The notes below the pieces were generated by a model. That model saw only the letters and a list, made by a program, of their open reading frames with translations. It ran no database searches and was not told where the DNA came from. Made by a program: the position numbers and the translations under genes. Below, in pieces: positions 33,640-44,690 of a stretch of 64,000 nt of DNA. The DNA comes from Selaginella moellendorffii (lineage: Eukaryota; Streptophyta; Lycopodiopsida; Selaginellales; Selaginellaceae), in NCBI RefSeq assembly GCF_000143415.4, contig NW_003314262.1, forward strand, positions 2,786,519-2,850,518, given 5' to 3'. The number at the start of each line of letters is the position of its first letter. Position 1 is the first letter of the stretch.

Positions 33640-34860
33640 GATTTCTATTTGAGCCGGTTTCCTCGGCATTCAAATAGATTTTCAAGTGGCGCATTTCATG
33701 GTTTGTCTATTCATTCACCTGAGATGGAGTCTGAGATGGATCCAAGATGGAGTCTATGATGGAGTCTAAGAAGGACTTGTGATGGAGTTGAAGATGAACA
33801 TAAATTAGAGTCCAAAGTCGAGTTTAAGATGGATTTGAGATGGTGTCTGAAGTTAAAATTGAGTTTGAGCACCTTTGGGTGTCGGTCATGGGATTAAACA
33901 TGTGGAGCATTTAGACTAAGTGCAAAGGTTAAATGGCATAGATATTATTCATGGGATTAGCAATTTTTTCTTAAATCCGGAGTAGGATTTATGGAGGTGG
34001 TGAGTAAGACTCTTCCAAGTGGTTGAAAGTGTGGTTAAATGACTAAAGTAGAATAAAAAAATTTAATTGTTTATGTATAGTAGGAAAAAGATTTCAATAA
34101 AGCCAATTTGGCTAGGAAATGTTAATGTAACCAAAGAAAGTTATACCCACGTGATACAACCACTAAGGAATTCAAGGTTAGAGTGAACATATACAAATAA
34201 ATGGGGTATATTTGGTGAAATGTTCAAAAGTTAGCTCTCACTCCTCTGAAAGATCAAATGGTCAATGCTCTCAATCTAAGTGTGGGTGACACTACCTACT
34301 TGGATATATGGCATGGCTTATTGGACCCTTACTTTACCTATATGGTTAGAGCACCCAAAGGTGGAAAGTAGAGAGAATACTCATGAGGTTTGTGTAGGGC
34401 TATAGTGTTCCAAAATATTGTCTTAGAGTCCCAATGTGTGAAAGCGAAGAAAAGTAATCCTTTTGTGTAATGACTGAAAATACGATCACATGGTGAGAAA
34501 GTCCTGAGAACCTGCCTAAAGTGGTAAAAAAGTTTACTCTCTAGCTTAGTAGTTCATACCCTTAACTCCCTCGGGAGATCAAATAATCAATGCTTTCAAT
34601 CTAAGTGTGAGTGGCACTACTTACTTGGATATATGGCATAGCTTATTGAAACCTTACTATATGGTTAGAGCACCCAAAGGTGCAAAGTGGGGAGAGTACT
34701 CACAAGGCTTGAGGCTATAATGTTCCAAAATGTTGTCTTAAAGTCCTAGTGTGTGGAAAAGAAAAAGAATAGTCCTCTTGTGTAGTGATTGAAAATACGA
34801 TCACATAGCGAGAAAGTCCTAGGGGTTAGAGAACCTGCTTAAGGTGGTAAAGAAGTCTAC
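33640..34860. repeat. Short GATGGAGTCTRAGA repeats and a ~345-bp tandem duplication
   Basis: 33,720-33,850 contains imperfect repeats of GATGGAGTCTAAGA. A segment at about 34,220-34,550 (ATCAAATGGTCAATGCTCTC... to the AACCTGCCTAAAGTGG end) is repeated at about 34,565-34,865. The second copy runs straight into the duplicated pseudokinase exons. No separate gene is seen. Confidence 0.7.
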
Positions 34861-34864
34861 TCTT

Positions 34865-35455
34865 TAACTTAGTAGTTCATACACATTTGACTTTTGGCTT
34901 TCAGGTTGTTAAAGAACTCAACACTCTGTGGCACCCCCACATCTTGCAGTACTATGGATCTGAGCCAGGCGTTGAAGCAATAAACTATCCATGGATTGTA
35001 AATTGCATGCTGTTCATTTATGCAGAGGACGTACATGGAATAACACTTGCAAGTCAGTCATTGAATGAAGATGCAGTTCGAGCATACACTTGTCAGATTT
35101 TATCTGGCTTGGTGTTTCTTCATAGCAGAGGCACAAAACACGGGTTCATGTTTTAAGATTGATCATGAAAACTTCATACTGATCTGTAGATTCTTTGTCA
35201 GGGCGCTCACAGCTGCAAACATACTTGTGGATACTTCACGTGAAGTTGTTAAGCTATCTCATTATGGCTTCGCTTTGCAATCAGTACGTGTCTAGTCTGT
35301 AAAATCTGAAACTGTTACAATTTTCCTTACCAGATTGAGGTCGTTGCTGAGATGCCGGCTGAGGTTTGTGGATTGATAATCGTGGCCACATTGCTGAAAC
35401 TTGTATCTCAAGTATTGTGATAGTCTTTCAGCGGATATTTGGAGCCTAGGCACTT
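34865..35455 (+). pseudogene. Second partial copy of pseudokinase exons in unit B
   Basis: A near-identical repeat of 32,590-33,170, from the acceptor before KELNTLWHPHILQYYGSE through the ALTAANILVDTSREVVKLSHYG exon to the start of the ADVWSLG exon. There it joins sequence normally found downstream of the gene (CACTTTAGGATCTAATTTTC). It is a recent local duplication with no start or end of its own. Confidence 0.85.
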
Positions 35456-35741
35456 TAGGATCTAATTTTCTGAAGATTGATGATTGTTGTGGATACAAGT
35501 CTTGCCTGTTGCATAATGTAATACCAAGCTAACTTTAGTTTTCATTGCGTAAGTTATCATTCATTCATTCATATACTGTTACATGGTTCTGCGGTGCTCA
35601 AGGAGCACAAGTGACTTTAAACACTACATTTATATGTAAGAGATAGTGATTCCTTTATCACTGTTCCTGGGTGTTGTCAAAAGTCACATGGATTATAAAA
35701 TATTTACATTGGTATGTATGGTTTCTGAATTGGGCATTTTT

Positions 35742-35990
35742 ATGGCTTCGGCGGGAAATCTCTTGTGCGTCTTGGCCATGGCGGCCACCGCGGCTCTGGC
35801 TGGGAGTTATGCGGTAAGCGCGTTGCATTCCCTCGTCCTTTCTAGCTGCTTGGGCATAACAATCCTTGCTCTCTTCCTCCAGACAAGTACAAGAACTATC
35901 CCGTCAACATCAAGGACGTGGAGGTCCTGCCGGATCCCGTTGTGAGCGGCCAGGATGCGGCATTCGTTGTTCCAGCGAGCACCAGTAGGT
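35742..35990 (+). pseudogene. ML-domain gene relic fused to transporter relic, unit B
   Basis: Exon 1 (MASAGNLLCVLAMAATAALAGS, signal peptide) and exon 2 (KNYPVNIKDVEVLPDPVVSGQ) are present with splice sites. Exons 3-4 are missing, and the sequence passes directly into transporter exons. It could encode a truncated secreted peptide at most. Confidence 0.8.
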
Positions 35991-36029
35991 TTTCTCTGCG
36001 AAGTTTCTTAGCTGTATTTTAATCCAGCG

Positions 36030-37150
36030 ACTGTGAAGATGCTGAGTAACCGTAAGGTTAGAGACATGTTGTTTCTTTCTTCTTATTGTTCTTGTGATGA
36101 GTATTTTATTGTTCTCAAAGTGATCATGAGACGCCGGTTTTCAGTTTTACAGGTGAAACTTCGTGCATTTTGCTCTTCATGTGTTCTAACTTGTGGAAGC
36201 AGTGGGAGGCACTTGCTTTGCTACTGATTGGTATCAGTGTGAATCAGCTGCATACGACGCCAACTGGGACAACGGTCGTCGTTCCGCTTCAATCCATTGC
36301 ATATGTATACACCTTGATTTTTGTAAGTCAGCTCTTCTTTGCATGTTGTGCTGTTTGCTCAATCTACGATCTCAGTTACAGGTCACTGTGCCATCCATGG
36401 CGTCCGTGTTCAATGAAACCGCGCCCTTAAGAGTCAGTTCGAGACAAGTCTTCATCTTCAGGTGCGTGTGCTACACGTAGTTTTTGTAAATGTGCGATGT
36501 TCAACTTTCTAGCGATTCTGGTTACTGCTGATTTTAGTGGTATGGCCTTTACTCTCTATCTGTTTTTTTTTCTTTTTCTTAATCCATATGCGCTTTGTCA
36601 GCTGGGAATGGGCTTAATCTTTTCAAGGGCCACTCTCGGGCAAAAATGTTTCTAATCTTCAACAACGCAGCGAAAGGAATACTCTCTTGCATCTTTTTAA
36701 AATATGCTGGTAAGTCTTGAACTTTTGATGTGGCGCTTCTATAGGTGCGTTTTTCCAGATGCAATCTTGAAAAAGTACTCGTCTACTGTTTCATGGCTAA
36801 CTAGTATATTTCATAGTAGGCATATGTTTTGGTAGTGACAATTGTTGATAGCATTCAAAGTGTAATCAACAAGTTCTTGCATTCTAGAAACTTTGACATT
36901 CCTTCAAAAAAATAAACCTTTGCCTTTGCAACAATCTTTACGGCTTTGGCTTCTGCCGCCTTATTCCGGCACAAACTGACAATCAACTTTGTCTTAGGAG
37001 TATCAATTGTTATAATTTCTATGCACCAGGTATTCTCGTAGCTCTATTGCAAATACTCTGCTAACATAATAATGTAACAGTTCTTCTCGGCACTAAGCAA
37101 AACGAAGGACGAAAAGCATGACAATCAAATGGACACGTTCGTTGACAAGC
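36030..37150 (+). pseudogene. CMP-sialate-transporter-like relic, unit B
   Basis: Same exon series as unit A. Here the [22 protein letters not shown] exon keeps its acceptor, but the preceding VLMIALLL exon is truncated. About 140 bp of foreign sequence lies between KYSSTV and ATIFTAL (about 36,788-36,928). The C-terminal exons (DDAFIDAGAGEQ and a degraded DDRQPLLPT end) are displaced to 38,925-39,070 by a 1.7-kb insertion. Confidence 0.8.
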
Positions 37151-37157
37151 ATAACAC

Positions 37158-38862
37158 TTGGTCATTGCCCCATATCTTGAGAGTTTACCACCAACCTTTT
37201 CCAAGCACTTGGGCTTTAGCAATTGCCACATCTGTAAATTTCTGCCTGTGAAGAAAGTATGCACTTCACCCATGCATGATGCAATGTCTCCAAGCAAGAA
37301 TCTCCATTGGGAGTAAGCCTGTCTCTAGAACCATGGTCAAATATGGAGCCTTGTATACCCTGAATTCTGCTGAGATGAAATGCTTATTGATTATTTTGCC
37401 TAACTTTTTACAAAGCCACTATCATTACCTTTATATGTAATAGATGTGTTTGACACCTCACCTATGTACGTTAGCTTTACAGCAATTCGATTGGAAGCCT
37501 TTGTCACTGATGTGATGGGCTCCTTTACTTCAGTTTTCACAGGAGGTGTTGATTGACTAGGTACTTATATTTCTCCGTGTGCTCAATCCAGCTTAGCTTC
37601 ATCGTGCTCAATCCAGCTTAGCTTCATCATGATTCAAAGTATTATCTCATAAATTTGCAGCTTAATATCTATAATACTTATTCTATAACACATCACCTTT
37701 CAATCCTTCGCTTCATTTTTCAGTTCTTTAGTCCATGCTTCTTCTGCAGCTGCATACCGGTTATACCCTGGAGGCATTTCTTCAACGGATCTGTAGAACT
37801 CGAAGCCTAGGCCTGCTTCGTATAAAAGTTCATCCAGTCGCTGAAAATATTCCCAGATAAGGGCCGCAAGAGGACGGGGTGGCCGAGGCACAATGAAGAT
37901 TCCCAAGTCTGGATGTTTTTTGCAGATCCGTTTGAGGTTTTCGTATTCAATTCGTTGGACGCAGAAACGAGGATGGTATTGCGGGAAGTCTGCTACCTGA
38001 ACGATATAACCCACCTGAAAACGTACACAAATAAACATATAAGGAAACAGAGAATGGGCAGAGAGGACTTACACTGGACCAATGAAGAGACTCCGTCTTC
38101 AGGTTTGTATCAGTTTCTAGTCCTCATTTCTCAGGGGATCTCTTGAACAGTGATACGTGTCGTGTCCCTTCGCTAGGCAGAGGTAGCATTTCTTTTGTTC
38201 AAGAGCAAAAGGATCCACTCCATGCTAGAAAAAGAAACAAAAAGTCAAATCTGGAAAATTCAGAATAAGTGAGCTTTCTTACCCCCTTGCAGTGTCTTTC
38301 CCAATGGCCTCTCTGCTTACAGCTTCTGCATTGGTCGACGAGTAATCCCTCCTTCTCACCCGGACGATGAGTTCCTATGATCTCGTACCTGTTACAAACA
38401 AAAGCAAGTAAACATCAAACTCAATCTTGCTTACCTTGCTCGGATGCGTTCGGTAGGGTTCTCGATTGCAAAAATGTCCACCTCCTTGGGCTCTTCCTTT
38501 GTGAACACATTGTGCTGCCCGTTTTTGCTGCCGCCGTAGGCATTCTTGTGCTGCCCTTTGCTACTGCTGCCGCCGTAAGCCTTGCTGCAGTGACCGTTGC
38601 TGCTGCCGCCGTAAGTCTTCTTGTGCTGCCCGTTGCTGCTGCTGCTGTAAGCCTTCATCCGGTAGCTATACCCCGTTCTTGGTGTTGAAAAGATACGAGC
38701 TTTAAATCATCCTGTTTATCGAGGATCCCTTACCTGGAGGACCGAAGCAAAGAGGACCTTGAGGAGAGCTTTATGTAGCTCCGATGCGCGATCACAGCCT
38801 GGGTGGCACAAATAATTAGGTTTCCATGAGCTTCCACTCCATGGCGATTGATTACCTACACG
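37158..38862. mobile_element. 1.7-kb insertion carrying a zinc-knuckle gene
   Basis: In unit A the transporter sequence reads CATAACACTTACACGAGG continuously. In unit B about 1.7 kb is inserted between CATAACACTT and ACACGAGG. No terminal inverted repeats are obvious and any target duplication is 3-4 bp at most, so the mechanism (gene-capture transposon, retroposition or repair insertion) is open. Confidence 0.6.
37700..38690 (-). pseudogene. Double CCHC zinc-knuckle protein, unrecognised family, possibly disrupted
   Basis: Exons on the minus strand begin with a Ser/Gly/Asn-rich repeat (KAYGGSSSKGQHKN-like, from about 38,658). Two knuckles follow: CRSCKQRGHWERHC (about 38,290-38,330) and CYLCLAKGHDTYHC (about 38,150-38,190), each CX2CX4HX4C. 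The last exon (37,700-38,011, acceptor TTTTCAG) begins VGYIVQVADFPQYHPRFC and ends KELKNEAKD-stop. Splice sites are supported at 38,434/38,389 and 38,282/38,218. Between the second knuckle and the last exon an in-frame TAG follows RDPLRNED, so either another small intron exists or the gene is broken. The knuckles suggest RNA binding or gag-like origin. Confidence 0.5.
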
Positions 38863-39399
38863 AGGTAACCTTTATATTTGACCTCCATTTGTCCATTCTA
38901 AATTTCACCCTTCTTTCCTTTAGGCAAGGATGACGCTTTTATCGATGCTGGTGCTGGTGAACAGGTATGGACATCAATATTATTTGCTATGTATACTTAC
39001 ATCCGGTGCTAACAGGCAAACCTTAAAGTCGGTATGATGGATGACAGACAACCTTTGCTTCCTACTTAAGCTCGAGCGTAATATAGCAGTGTTAGTAGTA
39101 TATGGAGCAGCATACTGTACAAAACCGCGGTGATGGGTAAGGAGACGGTAGCGTTTCCATTCAAGCCAATTTTTTCTGAGGAAGGTTTGAGTGGCTGTCT
39201 CAGAGCGAATGCACACGAGCTAAATAAGATGGAGGGCACAGCATTTTCGTCACCCGGATCAATGGCTGTGATTTCCTCAAGTTACAACCGTTTCGTTACC
39301 CTGGATTGCCGCTGATAGCATCAACAGCTTGGTAAGTTAAATCCTCTTCTATTCACTGATTGCTGTTTTCTTTCTTTCCTTTTTTTTTATTTTTTCAGA

Positions 39400-40445
39400 C
39401 CGCGGACGAGTTTCGCAACCTTCAAACTGTGCTGAAGGAAGCTGCATTTAACAAGACTGTCATCGTGACTCCTTTGAATAAGGCTTGGGCATCAGAACTG
39501 CTATCCTACTTCCTGGCTAGCTTCCAAGACGGTGACGATACGACTCGCCTTCTTCCGACACTGGTGATCTTCACGTTGGATCCATCTGCGAACAAGAAAT
39601 GCCTGGAAGCTCATCCGCACTGCATCCTCCTCGAGAGCAATGGTGTGGACCTTTCAGCAGAGAAGCCTTACATGACCCGGGACTACTTGAGAATGACAAG
39701 GAAGAAAATATCGTTCCTGAGCATTCTTCTACAGATGGGATACAACTTCATCTTCTCGGTAAAACTTTGAACCACTTTCTCCTTGCCTTCCTGTACTAAC
39801 TTCTTCTCCAGGAATCGTCTCCAGGATGCAGACGTCTTGTGGCTGCGAAATCCCTTCTCGAATTTCTCTCCGGAAGCAGACGTGGAGCTAGCTTGTGACT
39901 TTTTCAATGGCAACGAGACGGACATTCGCAACCAGGACAACACGGGGTTGATGCACGTGAGATCCAATAACCGGACGATCGAGCTCTTCAAGTACTTGGA
40001 CAGGCACGCCAAGTTCTACTACCACATCCATGACCAGGAAGTCTTCGACAGGATCAAGCTCCACGCCGAGTTCCGGGCCATAGGAGCCAAAGATCCCGTT
40101 CATGCCAACGGAGGTTTTCACTGGGTTTTGCAAGCCAGCCAGCGACATGGAAAGAGTTTGCACCATTCACGCCAACTGCTGCCAGGGCCTCCGGTCCAAG
40201 CTTGCGGATTTGCAGCTCGTCCAAGAGGACTGAAACCATTTCATGCGGACCAGGAACAGAGCAAATCTCCCCAAGAGGTTTCAAGCTCCGAGGGCATGCC
40301 TCAAGGGATGCTTCCTTTATGTCGAAACCGTGCAACAGGTCTTGCTACAACAGAAGTTTGAATGTTTCCTCGATGCCAACTTAAACTTGTTCTTCAATGG
40401 GACTAGGAAAACTTGTTTTCATCAGATTTTCAATGAGTTCATGTA
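39400..40445 (+). pseudogene. Nucleotide-diphospho-sugar transferase relic, unit B
   Basis: Exons TADEFRNLQTVLKEAAFNKTVIV... to YNFIFS (ending 39,758) and DADVLWLRNPF... (from 39,825) join in phase and keep the DxD motif. The frame includes IELFKYLDRHAKFYYHIHDQEVFDRIK, which is lost in unit A. One inserted base at AGCCAAAGATCCC (about 40,088) then shifts the frame, ending the conserved C-terminal part (GFCEPASDMERVC in unit A). The first exon seen in unit A is deleted. The two relics are damaged at different sites. Confidence 0.83.
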
Positions 40446-40559
40446 AGTGCATAATGCTTCCTATTTTGTGAATTGCCAGTTTTCACCCTCATTCATACAG
40501 AGATTTGCAGCTCAGCCGGGGAGTTGCAAAGTTAGCTCTGAAGCCAGCTTGCTTGTTTC

Positions 40560-41400
40560 TCTGTCAGGCCGACCGAGTTTTTGATACAAAAGGCAGCGAC
40601 TGCTGGCAACGACTGCTCATATTGTATATATGAAGCTATATATACATGGGCTGTGGCAACTGCCTAATGCCACATCATCCTAACTGCCTAGCTAAGCATC
40701 TACCTGAGCATCTACTCTCAACAGTTTTGATCCGGTGGAAGGCTGGGCTTGCAAAACTGCGAAGGGGATGAAACGAACAGCAACTGGATGCCCCGGGCAC
40801 ATCCTGCATCCAGCAGAGAATGGGATCGTCTCCCGAAAGGCTCCACGGTGCTCATGGACATCTGGCAATCGGAAGAGATCCAAAACACTGGCCTAACCCA
40901 GAAGACTTTCGTCCTACCGTGTAGCTGGCTAATGCCTCTTTCAGGATTGCGTGCATGTAAGGCAAGCCGGGGACATCTGAAGGCCTTAAGAGGCGCTTGG
41001 TCCCAATTGCGTCTTGGATTTCTTCATGCGGTTTTTGCATGACCAAGGGGTTCTGAATCATTTCTTCCATCGCCCAGTACAGCTCCCTTCATGCTGTCAA
41101 TTCAGCTGCAACCGGATCAAGAACTTTGCGTTTACTTACAGTGAGCAGGGCCATGTCTGAGAGATTATTATCAGCAGCGTCTTGCAGAGACAGAAGCACA
41201 TCCGTCCAGTCCTTGGGAATGAATTCCTGGCCCGAGGATTCAATCTCGAGTTTGCAACTTTGGCATCAGATCGTCCCTTATTCTCCGGTTCACTCCATGG
41301 AGATCAAGACAATCAAGTGGCGGTATGAACTTCCCGACATTGATGCTCATCTTCAGGTTCTTCCAGAACCGTAAGGAGCAAGCATAACATCTTTCCATCC
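40560..41400 (-). pseudogene. Cytochrome P450 relic, unit B
   Basis: On the minus strand: FWKNLKMSINVGKFIPPLDCLDLHG, remnants of IPKDWTDVLLSLQDAADNNLSDMALLT (41,130-41,215), then EEMIQNPLVMQKPHEEIQDAIG, SDVPGLPYMHAILKEALASYT and finally FRETIPFSAGCRMCPGHPVAVRF with the heme-ligand Cys. The motif order is that of a plant A-type P450. Frame breaks, a stop after KLQTRD and a roughly 100-bp insertion near 40,580-40,720 show it is dead. The N-terminal half is absent. Confidence 0.85.
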
Positions 41401-41524
41401 GAAGTTGAAGTTGAAGTTTTTCCACTAGATAGTTCGTACAATTTCTAAAACCCTTTGATGTAGCAATGTTGAGGTGTCTACAACAAGGAGGTGAGAGAGC
41501 AGCAGAAGAACAAGAATCCATTGC

Positions 41525-43490
41525 CTTCTATATTAAAAAACACTAAGATAAATTTTGAGTATTTAGGCTTGTTTGATAAAGTTTTCAGCTTTTCATTCTG
41601 TTAAAAAAAAAGTTTAGAATATATATATAAACAGGTTAGAAAATGTTAGCAATTACTTCAGTTAGTTTAATTAGGAGAGAAATAAAGTGTGTTATATAGG
41701 TACAAATAGTCTTGGATTACTAATGAGGCAAATGAAAATGAATTTATTTTTAATATAAGAACCTGATATATAAATAATACTTTTGGTGTGATATGGGAAT
41801 TAGACATTTGGACAAAATCAAAATTATATTTAAGGTAATACCCTAAGTTGGGAAGAATTAGTGTAGTGATTTGCTAACTTTTTAAGCTTAAAATCTCAAA
41901 TTGTCTCATTGATGCTAATACATTTTAAGGTGGTATGATTTGATATGAAGAAAATAAAAAGCCACAAAAGTGTAAATGTGGGGAGGTATGATATAAACAT
42001 AATATCCCTTTATATATAAAATATATCATTTCACTATCCTCACCTAATATAGTGACTGGATGAATTCCTAATGCTTTAAAAAAGAAATGAAATGAAGAAC
42101 CTCCCACAAATCTCAAAATGAGATTCATGCTCTCTCTTATGAAGAAAAAAAAGGCCACAAGAGTGTAAACCAGGAGTAAAAAATTCTTATATATGGCTTA
42201 ATGACAATACTTGTTTACATACAACATGAAGATTAGAAACTATGTCATCTTTCTTTCTCCTAACACAATGAACTTGCATGTATGGGTGTTTCCACACAGC
42301 CCTCCTCCATTGCAAATCACAAAGTTACGAGCACAAGTAAAAAAGGAAGGTGAAGAAGAAGATTTCACTGTCATAGAGATTACAAAAGTAGTGTTGGATC
42401 TATAGAATGTAGAAAAAATGATTTTGCTAGTGCAAGATGACATATCAAATAAAGTTTATATCATTGTAAATGATGTAATGGTTATGTATGATATATATGC
42501 TTTGCATTAATTGTTTATTTTCACTCATTTTTTCTTTACAAAGCTACTACTGCAGACCTTGGACCACAATTCCACATTGTATGGTGTGAGGTGGTTGAAC
42601 ATGAGATGGCAAAAAAAGTCATTTAACCACACTTTCATGTACCCAAGTGTGTGTCATTCAAATTACTCCAAAAATCTTGGTTATTTGGCCATGAAAGAAT
42701 CTAAAATGGAAACCACACACATTAGTACATGCATTGGAGAGGAATTGGCATAAATTAGTTATTTACTTACATGCAAGTATTATGTTGTAATAATCCACAC
42801 TCCCTACATCAGACTCACTAACCCAAAAAGAAAAAGCCTTAAAAAGAAAAGCAAAAGCCCCTTATGAGCACAATAAACCATTGCAATGCCAAAAATCTAT
42901 AAAAATGTGAAAAATAAATGGAGCTAATATTTTATTACAACTACCATATGATTCAATTATTTGCTGCAAAACCACCATACTCAACACGAAGCCAACCAAG
43001 AAAAATCCTCTGTGCCATTACCTAATGCCCTTTTTTAATCAATCACTCTTAATTACAATAAGCTCTCACATATAACACTTTAAGCACTATGTAGCCTAAA
43101 TTAGTGCATAATTGTGGTACGTGCTCTTGTGTGAGAAATGCAAGTGCTCTCTCATGAGAAGTGAGAGGCAAATGACATAGTTGAATGTGTAAAGGAAAGG
43201 AGAGAGAAGTCACAATCCGAAAATCAGAAATTGAATGAGAAAAAGGCAAGAATGAAGAAAAATAAACTTTATTAAATTTGCAATGAGATCACATTATTTG
43301 AAATGAATTGATATCAAAGTTGCATATGCAGTCTGAGGTGTCGCTCAATGAATACACAGCATATCCAATGACAAAAATATTATACCACAGTCACATTTAA
43401 ATTGCTATTATAACCAAAAAAAAATACATCCATGGATCTGCATGGTTGCCACCATACTTAAAAATGCCCATATATGCTTTGTGTATGGCA
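41525..43490. repeat. AT-rich duplicated block, copy C, with internal inversion
   Basis: The ends match copies A and B in the same orientation. The part from about 42,150 to 42,640 is the reverse complement of the matching part of copy A (12,770-13,190), and pieces around 41,860-41,940 are also inverted. No gene is seen. Confidence 0.75.
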
Positions 43491-43494
43491 GGTT

Positions 43495-44690
43495 TCATAT
43501 AGAACTTTTGCCAATAAGACTGAAGCGCAGAATGTCACGTAATGACTTCAGAACGTCACCAACAACCGGTCTTTGGGATGGCTTGCCACAACATTGACAT
43601 ATTAGAGCCTCCAGCTCTGCTGTTGGCTTCTGGATGGTAGGCTGCGACGAGACCAACTGGGAGAATGTCATTCCAAGGCTGTAAAGGTCTACCGATCTTG
43701 AGTACACGCTCTCACCATTTCTTCTACTTTCTTCACTCCGTAGCTCGGGGGCCATGAAAATACTCGTCCCTACTGGAGCTGTATGTGAGAGTTCAGTATT
43801 GAAGTTGATGCATGCAGTACCGAAATCAGCGAGTTTCAGGACAAACTACTCTTCGTCCTCGTCAGTGAAATCGATTAGAACATTTTTTGGCTTGAGGTCT
43901 CTGTGCACAATGTTTGTCCCATGCAAGAACTCGAGGCCCTTGGTAATCTGGAGCAGCATCTCGACCAATTGCAAATGCGTGAGCCCTTTGTTCTTGCTTG
44001 CATACTCTTTTAGATCCATCCTCATTACCTCCATGACCAAGTGGGTACAGCTTTCGTCAACCTTCTTGTAGTAGCCAATGGTTTGAACAATGTGAGGAGC
44101 AGCCTGTATACTTGATAGTGCACGCAGTTCTGGTGATAGATGATGAAACTCCTTAACTGCAACTAACTGTTGATGCCACGTGCCTTTACGAACAACACCA
44201 AAGCTTCCTCTACCGAGCATTTCCCCAAAATGAACACTCACATTCTCTGAATTCAACTCGGGCAACTCTGAAGAATTTACTCTCTCTGTAGTATGTATTC
44301 AGCATAGTGACTTCGAAGTCCCCCATCTCGGGCCTGTTTTTCTAGTACGGCTTTGTCGAGCTGGGCTACTGCATAGACTTGTGGCAAGAAAGCCTGAATG
44401 GGACTGGCACCAATGAGCCCGCACATGAAATGAAGTTCCTCAACGATCTCCTCAATTTCCAATTCCCTGTCGTATTTCACAGCCACAAGCCACTCCCAAT
44501 GCTCCTCAAGCACGGAACACTCTCGAATCAGCCCGTTCGCTTTCCTGATGAATTGTCTTAGCCTCCTCAAGAAGAGCTTACTGCCTGCATACCCTCTCGC
44601 CATTTGAACGCTCGCCTTGCAAACCAAACTCAACAGCTTGCACTGTTTGTTATGGACTCCAACAGCACTTGCAGCACTTGCAGCTCGATA
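43495..44690 (-). pseudogene. Kinase gene, unit C copy (5' half deleted)
   Basis: The C-lobe (MAPELRSEESRRNG), catalytic loop (VHRDLKPKN, here a canonical HRD), N-lobe (GRGSFGVVRKGTW, VAVKEF) and helical domain (EHWEWLVAVKYDRELE) remain. A TAG interrupts after DEDEE, and a frame change separates helical and kinase parts. The C2 region is absent: at about 44,690 the sequence jumps into the pseudokinase gene on the other strand. Confidence 0.85.

Noticed and set aside
42211-42405. 64-residue plus frame MFTYNMKIRNYVIF in AT-rich block C
   Set aside because: It lies in the inverted part of a noncoding repeat and is not preserved in copies A or B.
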